Both the position numbers and the translations under genes were made by a program. Of a stretch of 20,486 bases of DNA, positions 6,395-11,969 are shown piece by piece (position 1 is the stretch's first letter; every line of letters starts with the position of its first letter). Under the pieces are notes generated by a model, which was given only the letters and a program-made list of their open reading frames with translations, had not been told where the DNA came from and searched no databases. Origin of the DNA: CALEMW01 sp035447065 (GTDB lineage Bacteria; Krumholzibacteriota; Krumholzibacteriia; LZORAL124-64-63); NCBI GenBank assembly GCA_035447065.1, contig DAOTGJ010000052.1, positions 1 to 20,486 of the forward strand, read 5' to 3'.

Positions 6395-7276
6395 TCAATG
6401 CCCGCCTTCGCCGTTCTCCTTCTTCTCGTTCATGCGCTTGTTGCGCATCATCACCACGCCCAGCACGCCGTACAGCGCCACGGGGGCCACGAAGCCCTTG
6501 TAGATGCCGTGCTGCACCTCGCGGGTGAGCTGGCTGGCCGGCTTGTCCTCAAGGGCGGGCAGGCCCAGGTCCTCGAAGGGCACGTGGGAGAGGTACAGCA
6601 CCTGGGTGCCGCCGCCCTCATGCTCTCCGTACACGTGGTCGATGTAGCGGCCGGGGCTCGCCTCGATGCGGCGGTGCGCCTCGGCCAGCAGGTCCTTGTG
6701 GCGGCCGTAGATCACGGCCTCGCGGGGGCAGACCTCGCAGCAGGCGGGCTCGCCGCCGTCGGCGATGCGGTGGTTGCACAGCTCGCACTTGACCACCTTG
6801 GGCACGCGCTTGTCCCACTCGAACTTGGGGATGTCGTAGGGGCAGGCCACGTGGCAGTAGCGGCAGCCGATGCAGAGGTTGCCGTCCCAGGTCACGATGC
6901 CGTGCTCGCGCTTGTCCAGCGCGCCGATCATGCAGGCGCCCACGCAGCTCGGGTCGATGCAGTGCATGCACTGGCGCTTCACGTACGACCGCTTCTCATC
7001 CTCTTCGTAGAGCTTGATGATGTTGCGGGTGCGGTCGTTCAGGTTCATCGGCATGTCGTGCAGGGGGTCCAGGCGCGTGTCGGCGGGCATGTCGTTGGCC
7101 TGCTTGCAGGCCACCACGCAGGCCTTGCAGCCGATGCACCTGGTGGCGTCGTAGAGCATGCCCACGGCGTCCTCGGGGGCGTGCTTGGTCCCGCTGGCCT
7201 CGGCGGCCGCGGGCACGGCGGCGGCGGCGCCGGCGGCGATCACGGTGCGCAGGAAATCGCGGCGTTTGACGGTCAT
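6395..7276 (-). CDS. hybA: HybA-like periplasmic 4Fe-4S electron-transfer protein
   Basis: This 293-residue protein starts at ATG 7276 with GAGGAG upstream. A Tat signal (RRDFLR at residues 5-10) exports it folded. Four ferredoxin cysteine sets are intact: C47/50/53/57, C103/106/111/115, C135/138/141/145 and C164/167/179/183. A C-terminal hydrophobic segment (about 262-278) anchors it to the membrane from the periplasmic side. This is the layout of HybA of hydrogenase-2 (DmsB/HybA type), which passes electrons from the hydrogenase small subunit to the membrane protein HybB. The hybB-like gene lies 18 nt upstream in the same operon, in the reverse of the E. coli order. No hydrogenase large or small subunit is present nearby, so the electron donor is unresolved. 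A partner oxidoreductase other than hydrogenase is possible. Confidence 0.88.
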   Translation of the reverse strand: MTVKRRDFLRTVIAAGAAAAVPAAAEASGTKHAPEDAVGMLYDATRCIGCKACVVACKQANDMPADTRLDPLHDMPMNLNDRTRNIIKLYEEDEKRSYVKRQCMHCIDPSCVGACMIGALDKREHGIVTWDGNLCIGCRYCHVACPYDIPKFEWDKRVPKVVKCELCNHRIADGGEPACCEVCPREAVIYGRHKDLLAEAHRRIEASPGRYIDHVYGEHEGGGTQVLYLSHVPFEDLGLPALEDKPASQLTREVQHGIYKGFVAPVALYGVLGVVMMRNKRMNEKKENGEGGH

Positions 7277-7294
7277 GATCCTACTCCTCGTTTC

Positions 7295-8503
7295 TCAGGC
7301 CTGGACCTGGGGCTTCAGGTTCGGCCGCTTCTCGCGCGGCATGGCGTCGAGAATGGGGAAGTTCTTGATGATCAGGAGGTAGGCCACCACCTGCATGGAG
7401 ATGAAGCCCATGGTCACGATCAGCTCGGGGAGCGACGGGAAGTACATGGCGCCGCCCACGGGGCGGAAGCCGATCCACACCGCGTCCACGCGGTAGAGCA
7501 CGCCGCCCAGGATGATCAGCACGCCGGTGCGGAAGATCACGCCCAGCTTGGGGGTCTTCAGACGCAGGAGCATGACGGCGCCCGAGCCCAGCAGCAGGAA
7601 CTCGGCGAGCAGCCCGAGCACGAACGGATCGCCGGAGACCACGCGGCCCAGCTGGCCGCGGTAGGCCAGGTCGCCCACGCGCAGGGCCAGGAAGGCCAGG
7701 ATGATCCAGGCGATCACGTGGCCCAGGGACAGCAGCTTGTTCTGCTCGAAGTGCCGGTTGTAGCGCGCGCTGGTGATGATGTACGTGAGCACCACCGCGG
7801 CGTAGCCCAGGATCCAGCAGGAGAGCAGGAAGAACAGGGGCAGGCCGGGGGTCTGCCAGAAGGGGTGCACCTTGGGGCCGGCCAGGATGTACAGGGAGCC
7901 CAGCGACGACTGGTGCATGGTGGGCAGCAGGATGCCCAGGCCGATGATCCAGATCAGCATGGAGTTGATGCGCGGCAGGGCGGCGCGGGCGAACTTGCCC
8001 AGGCCGTCGCTGCGCTCCGACCAGCGCTCCAGGAACGCGGGCGACATCTCCGACCACAGCACCAACAGGTAGGCCGTGATGCACAGCGCCACCTCGAGCA
8101 GCACCGAGTCGAAGTTCCAGGCCCACGTCCAGCCGAACACCTTCCAGAAGTTCCAGGGCGATCCTACGTCGATGCCCAGCGCGAAGATGGCGGTGGTGTA
8201 GCCCACGGCGCTGGTCAGCAGGCCGTGCCGCACCAGCGAGTGGTACTTGCCCCGGTTCAGCACGTACACGAGCAGGGCCACGGCGTAGCCGCCGGACGCC
8301 ACGGCTGTGAGAGCGATCACATTGAAGAGCTTCCAGATGCCCCACGGCTGGGTGTCGGTCATGGCGGTGACCGGGCCGAGCCCGTTGGCGAACCGGTAGA
8401 TCACGATGCCGATGGCGGTGAGCGAAAGCAGCAACGCCGCCTTGAACGTCGTGGTGAGGACGGGCGCCATGATCGGCGCCGCATCTTTGTGGTGGTTACT
8501 CAT
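7295..8503 (-). CDS. hybB: HybB/NrfD-family membrane quinone-interacting subunit
   Basis: This 402-residue protein has about ten membrane helices and matches HybB of hydrogenase-2 within the NrfD/PsrC superfamily. Signatures I recognise are FANGLGPVTAMTD, QPWGIWKLF, ASGGYAVALLVYVLNRGKYHSLVRHGLL, IDVGSPWNFWK, SVLLEVALC, LGILLPTMHQSSLGSLYILAGPKVHPFW and the C-terminal GGAMYFPSLPELIVTMGFI. These proteins carry electrons between a periplasmic Fe-S protein and the quinone pool and may couple this to proton movement. A TGA lies in frame two codons before ATG 8503, which fixes the start at or after this ATG; the ribosome-binding site is weak. It is the first gene of the hybB-hybA unit. The region upstream (8504-8700) holds an AT-rich promoter region and a CRP/FNR-type box. 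Confidence 0.88.
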   Translation of the reverse strand: MSNHHKDAAPIMAPVLTTTFKAALLLSLTAIGIVIYRFANGLGPVTAMTDTQPWGIWKLFNVIALTAVASGGYAVALLVYVLNRGKYHSLVRHGLLTSAVGYTTAIFALGIDVGSPWNFWKVFGWTWAWNFDSVLLEVALCITAYLLVLWSEMSPAFLERWSERSDGLGKFARAALPRINSMLIWIIGLGILLPTMHQSSLGSLYILAGPKVHPFWQTPGLPLFFLLSCWILGYAAVVLTYIITSARYNRHFEQNKLLSLGHVIAWIILAFLALRVGDLAYRGQLGRVVSGDPFVLGLLAEFLLLGSGAVMLLRLKTPKLGVIFRTGVLIILGGVLYRVDAVWIGFRPVGGAMYFPSLPELIVTMGFISMQVVAYLLIIKNFPILDAMPREKRPNLKPQVQA

Positions 8504-8645
8504 GGTTCATTCGACTCCGGGGCAAAGGACTGATCGAGATCCTCGGGCGCGCTCCCTATCGATGCGTCTCGTGCGACGGGTGTGGGTCGGAACCCGCGTT
8601 TGACATTAGCAAATCCATATCCAGAAACAAGCATGCAGTTTATAT

Positions 8646-8651
8646 ATTATA
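8646..8651 (-). promoter_or_regulatory. Candidate -10 element for hybB-hybA
   Basis: A perfect TATAAT reads leftwards at 8651-8646, with no acceptable -35 hexamer 16-18 bp upstream, as in activator-dependent promoters. It would give a leader of about 135 nt. In such AT-rich sequence the match could be chance. Confidence 0.3.
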
Positions 8652-8680
8652 GAAAAATTTGACTTAATGATGTTGAGTTT

Positions 8681-8696
8681 CGTGATCAAGTTCACA
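8681..8696. promoter_or_regulatory. CRP/FNR-superfamily-type operator
   Basis: CGTGATCAAGTTCACA matches 13 of 16 positions of the E. coli CRP consensus TGTGATCTAGATCACA, with perfect GTGA-N6-TCAC half-sites. Its centre is 37.5 bp upstream of the first base of the TATAAT facing hybB, a region where activators of this family can act, although the spacing is not the classical one. Confidence 0.45.
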
Positions 8697-8844
8697 GGGC
8701 TTGTTGGTTGCAGGCATTGAAGTTGCTGGATTATCCACTGGAAGTGACGAAATACCCCTACATTTCAAAGTATTTTTGATACCAGGGTTTTCGATTTCGC
8801 CGGAATCGGCGCGCGCACTGGCGGTTTTGAAATGGGATTTCCGC

Positions 8845-8874
8845 TTGTCTGCGCGGGCGCCGCGTCCCTATTCT
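8845..8874 (+). promoter_or_regulatory. Candidate sigma-70 promoter for the cohesin-protease operon
   Basis: TTGTCT (8845-8850) and TATTCT (8869-8874) are 18 bp apart. The predicted start is near 8881, leaving a leader of about 80 nt before ATG 8963. Confidence 0.5.
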
Positions 8875-8962
8875 GGTGGCCGATCCGTTCGCCTGTCGGG
8901 GGACAAGGCATCCGCGGACCAGCCGGTCCGTTTCGGAGCAACCTGCAAGAAAGACCGAGACC

Positions 8963-10669
8963 ATGAACAATCCGCACCGAGCCTCCGGTGGGGACGTTCG
9001 GAGGGGGCGCCCGCGTGCGTCCGTCCTGTTCGTCCTCTTGACGGCCCTGTTGGGCGTCGTGAGCGCCCAGGCCAAGGAGCCCCTGGATCTGCTGCGCGAC
9101 CCCGGCCGCGACGGCCCGCGCCTCGCGCAGGTGAAGCCCGGCGATGCGGCGGCGGCCCTGGCCCTCGCCGCGGGCGACAAGGCCGTCGTGCCGCTCTTCA
9201 GCGACGGCTTCGAGGGCGTCTTCCCCGGCACGACCTGGTCCATCACTGCCGGCAGCGATCAGCAGTACTGGGGCCGCTGGTCCTGCTGGTCCGCGGGCGG
9301 TTCGTTCAGCGTGGGGAGCTGTGCCGCCGGCAGCGAAGCCATCGCCTGCGGGAGCTCCTACAACAACATGATGGAGACGTGGATGTCGGCCGGCCCGTTC
9401 TCGCTGGCCGACGCCTCCTACGAGGCCGCCGTCTTCCAGGCCGCGGTGAACCTCAACTCGGAGGAGGGCTACGACTACTTCGTGATCGCGGCCAGCACCG
9501 ACGGCGTGGACTACAGCGGCGACTTCTACAGCGGCAGCATCGACGCCACGCTGGCTCTGGACCTGACCGCACTGCTGGGGGCGCCCCAGGTCTGGATCGC
9601 CTGCGTCTTCTACTCCGACGCCACGCTGACCTACGCCAACGGCGCCCAGGTGGACGACGTGCTGGTGGCCGTGGAGACCTCCGCTACGCCCAACCAGGCG
9701 CCCACCGTCACGGTCACCGCGCCCGACGGCGGCGAGACCCTCCTGGCCGGCACCACCGCCACCGTGACCTACGCGGCCTCCGATCCCGACGGCGGCCCGT
9801 CGGCCCTCACCGCCGGCATCGACTTCTCCTCCGACGGCGGCGCCACCTGGAGCACCCTCACCGACGGGGTCTCCGCCTCCGGCTCCTACGCCTGGTCGGT
9901 GCCCGTGGTCACCACGTCGCAGGGCCGCATCCGCGTGCGCGTGAGCGACGGGGACCTCACGGCCTCCGACATCTCCGACGCGAACTTCCAGGTGATGGTC
10001 TCCACCAACGACATGGCCCTGGGCGCCGAGTCCGGCGTGTCCGGCACCCAGGTCTCCGTGCCGCTGACCCTGGCCAACGACACCTTGGTGAAGGCCTACC
10101 AGCTGGACGTGATCTACGACGCCGGCGTGGTGGCCTTCACCGGCTTCCAGGCCACGTCGCGCGGGGCCGGCATGACCACCGCCACGAACATCGTGAGCGG
10201 CGGCCGCGTGCGGCTGGTGTCCTACTTCGACGGGTCCAGCCGGCTCGCCGCGGGCAGCGGCGAGGTGGGTCGGCTCACCTTCCAGCTCGTGGGCTCGGGC
10301 GGCACGTCCAGCGCGCTCACGCCCGCGGACGCCGTGCTCTCCGGCGTGGAGGGCGAGGAGCTCCCGGTGGCCCTGGCGGCCGGCGGCGTGACCGTGGAGG
10401 CCGGCACCGCGCCGCCGGTGGTCCATGTGTCGGCCCTGCGCAATCCCGGCCGCACGCGCTCCGTGCAGGTGCTGGTGACGGTGCTCAACGGCGCCGACCA
10501 GACGCCCACGGCCACGGCCGGCGGCACGGCCCTCACGCTCCTGAGCCTGGGCGGCGGCCTCTACGCGGGCACGCTGCACCTGGCCGACGACGCGACCACC
10601 ATCACCATCCAGGCCAGCGCCACCAACGCCAACGGCACCGGCAGCGGCCAGGTCCAGCTCACGTACTGA
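8963..10669 (+). CDS. Secreted multidomain protein with a cohesin-like domain
   Basis: This 568-residue exported protein opens the operon. The signal peptide has an Arg-rich n-region and ends SAQA at about residue 37. Then come a jelly-roll-like domain (about 80-238, opening FSDGFEGVFPGTTW, with Cys in SCWS, GSCA, IACG and WIAC), an Ig-like domain (about 245-346), a cohesin-like domain (about 350-482) and a C-terminal Ig-like domain (486-568). The cohesin call rests on the run SVPLTLAND...VKAYQLDVIYDAGVVAFTGFQ...GRVRLVSYFD...GEVGRLTFQLVG, which follows the cohesin order of strands. Cohesins bind dockerins, and a dockerin is encoded in the protease gene of the same operon. ATG 8963 has only a weak AAGA-like ribosome site; the promoter at 8845-8874 fits it. 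The specific partner is inferred. Confidence 0.82.
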   Translation: MNNPHRASGGDVRRGRPRASVLFVLLTALLGVVSAQAKEPLDLLRDPGRDGPRLAQVKPGDAAAALALAAGDKAVVPLFSDGFEGVFPGTTWSITAGSDQQYWGRWSCWSAGGSFSVGSCAAGSEAIACGSSYNNMMETWMSAGPFSLADASYEAAVFQAAVNLNSEEGYDYFVIAASTDGVDYSGDFYSGSIDATLALDLTALLGAPQVWIACVFYSDATLTYANGAQVDDVLVAVETSATPNQAPTVTVTAPDGGETLLAGTTATVTYAASDPDGGPSALTAGIDFSSDGGATWSTLTDGVSASGSYAWSVPVVTTSQGRIRVRVSDGDLTASDISDANFQVMVSTNDMALGAESGVSGTQVSVPLTLANDTLVKAYQLDVIYDAGVVAFTGFQATSRGAGMTTATNIVSGGRVRLVSYFDGSSRLAAGSGEVGRLTFQLVGSGGTSSALTPADAVLSGVEGEELPVALAAGGVTVEAGTAPPVVHVSALRNPGRTRSVQVLVTVLNGADQTPTATAGGTALTLLSLGGGLYAGTLHLADDATTITIQASATNANGTGSGQVQLTY

Positions 10670-10684
10670 GCGGGGAGGAACACG

Positions 10685-11350
10685 ATGACCAAGCGATCCA
10701 TGCTCCTGCGGGCCGCGCTGCCCCTGCTGGCCTTCGCCGTGATGGCGGGCTGCGGCGGCGGCGATGGCGGCCCCACGCCTCCGGCCGACACCGCGGCCTC
10801 GTACACCGCCGACGGCTGGGACGCCTTCGAGACCGGCGACTACCAGGCCGCCAACACCGCCTTCCTGGCGGCGCTGGCCCTGAACGGCGGCTACGGCCCC
10901 GCCCACGCGGGCCTGGGCTGGACCGCGCTGCAGAGCGCCCGGACCTCCACGGCCATGCTCGCGGCCGCGGCCAACTTCACCGACGCCCTGAACAACGGCG
11001 AGACCGGCGCCGAGGTCTCCGCCGGACGCGCCGCGGCGCGCCTGGGCGCCGGCGGCGTGTCCCTGGCCGGCGCCGTGACCGACGCCCAGGCGGCCCGCAC
11101 GGCCGCGCCGGCCTTCTCGTTCACGCACCGCGCCGGATTCGACGTGGACGACCTGCGCCTGATCGAGGCCTTCGCCCAGATCGGCCTGGGGAACGTGGAC
11201 GCGGCCCTGGCCGCGGCGGACCTGGTGCAGGACAGCGGCATCGAGGCCGCATCGCCCGCCACCTGGCAGGTGGGGACCACCGTGTACGGCAGCTACGCCG
11301 CCGCGGTCCTGGCCCATCTCCACGCCCTCAGCGAGGAGTACGCCGGATGA
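10685..11350 (+). CDS. TPR-like lipoprotein
   Basis: This 221-residue lipoprotein starts 15 bases after the cohesin gene, with GGGGAGGAA (10672-10680) as ribosome site. The signal ends in the lipobox VMAGC, followed by a flexible GGGDGGPTPPAD linker. The mature part is Ala-rich and helical: a TPR-like unit DGWDAFETGDYQAANTAFLAALAL is followed by GPAHAGLGWTALQ, and further helical pairs occur after residue 110 and around 155-215. TPR lipoproteins typically act as envelope scaffolds. Its place between a cohesin protein and a dockerin protease suggests a docking or assembly role, which is inference. Its stop codon overlaps the start of the next gene (ATGA), pointing to translational coupling. 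Confidence 0.8.
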   Translation: MTKRSMLLRAALPLLAFAVMAGCGGGDGGPTPPADTAASYTADGWDAFETGDYQAANTAFLAALALNGGYGPAHAGLGWTALQSARTSTAMLAAAANFTDALNNGETGAEVSAGRAAARLGAGGVSLAGAVTDAQAARTAAPAFSFTHRAGFDVDDLRLIEAFAQIGLGNVDAALAAADLVQDSGIEAASPATWQVGTTVYGSYAAAVLAHLHALSEEYAG

Positions 11351-11955
11351 GGACTTCTCGCCTGCTCCTTGGCGGCCTCCTGCTGGCCGCCCTCGCCCTG
11401 GCGGGTTGCGCCGCCAAAGGTCCCGCACTGACCCGCGCCCTGGAATCGCGCGTGGACGACCGCTCCGCCGCCCGCCTCCCTCAAGGCGAGGACCAGGGCG
11501 CCCTGGTGGTGGCCGTGGTGCACGGCCGCGAGCCCGCGCCGGACCTGTCCGCCGAGCTCGCGCGTCCGTTGGCCTTCGTGCCCGGCGTGGCGCTCCTTGA
11601 AGTGGTGCCGGAGGCGTCCGACGTGTTGAAGCGTCTGCCCGACCACCAGCAGGTGGTGGTCTGGGGCCCCGCCTCCGCGGTGGCGCGCATGGCGCCGAGC
11701 CTGCGCGAGGTCCTGGCCCGCCGGCTGGCCGACGGCCGCTGGCAGGACGCCGACGTGAACGCCCTGGCCACGTTCCGGGACACCGACGCCGATCTCGTCT
11801 CGCAGCTCGCCACGTCCGGCGCCCGCATGGGCTCCTGCCGCGACGGCGTGTGCACCCTGACCGCCGCGCCCGAGTTCCTGCTGGACCTCCTGGCGCGCTC
11901 CGATCTGAGCGCCCTGGAGGCGCCGACCACCCTGCAGCCGGCCTCGGGCCGCTGA
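11347..11955 (+). CDS. Small lipoprotein with a possible propeptide-like (I9-like) segment
   Basis: This 202-residue lipoprotein begins at an ATG that overlaps the stop of the TPR gene (ATGA), with GAGGAG (11333-11338) upstream. The lipobox is LALAGC, with Cys21 as the lipidated residue. The mature protein has beta-rich stretches (GALVVAVVHG, QQVVVWGP) alternating with amphipathic helices, and a CRDGVC pair (C164, C169) that may form a disulfide. I do not recognise the family. By eye, residues 168-198 align with residues 94-125 of the protease encoded next, the end of its propeptide (shared V, P, L..LA.S, hydrophobics, A, L.P). A trans-acting propeptide, inhibitor or chaperone is therefore conceivable; confidence in that is low, but the gene itself is secure. 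Confidence 0.75.
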   Translation: MRTSRLLLGGLLLAALALAGCAAKGPALTRALESRVDDRSAARLPQGEDQGALVVAVVHGREPAPDLSAELARPLAFVPGVALLEVVPEASDVLKRLPDHQQVVVWGPASAVARMAPSLREVLARRLADGRWQDADVNALATFRDTDADLVSQLATSGARMGSCRDGVCTLTAAPEFLLDLLARSDLSALEAPTTLQPASGR

Positions 11956-11969
11956 ACGTGGAGAAGGAC

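Larger units (their letters stand above)
8504..8962. other. Divergent regulatory gap with AT-rich island
   Basis: I see no convincing gene in these 459 bases, which separate hybB (-) from the cohesin operon (+). Bases about 8600-8800 are clearly AT-rich, unlike the rest of the window. The gap holds a candidate leftward TATAAT (8651-8646), a CRP/FNR-type palindrome (8681-8696) and a rightward promoter (8845-8874). Confidence 0.7.

Noticed and set aside
6370..6398. Possible promoter (TTGACC-N17-GATCCT, minus) for the barrel gene at 5709-6302
   Set aside because: The -10 is poor and transcription would start inside the terminator stem at 6342-6367, overlapping the hybA stop.
8712..8727. Sigma-54-like -24/-12 element (AGGCATTGAAGTTGCT) facing the cohesin operon
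   Set aside because: The GG-N10-GC match is good, but it would leave a leader of over 220 nt, a plausible sigma-70 promoter lies closer (8845-8874), and no activator gene is nearby. I consider it likely chance.
8701..11955. A very long open frame on the plus strand that ends with the small lipoprotein
   Set aside because: Before 11347 the translation is Arg-, Gly- and Pro-rich low-complexity typical of an antisense or shifted frame in GC-rich DNA, and it overlaps two well-supported genes. Only the segment from 11347 is real.
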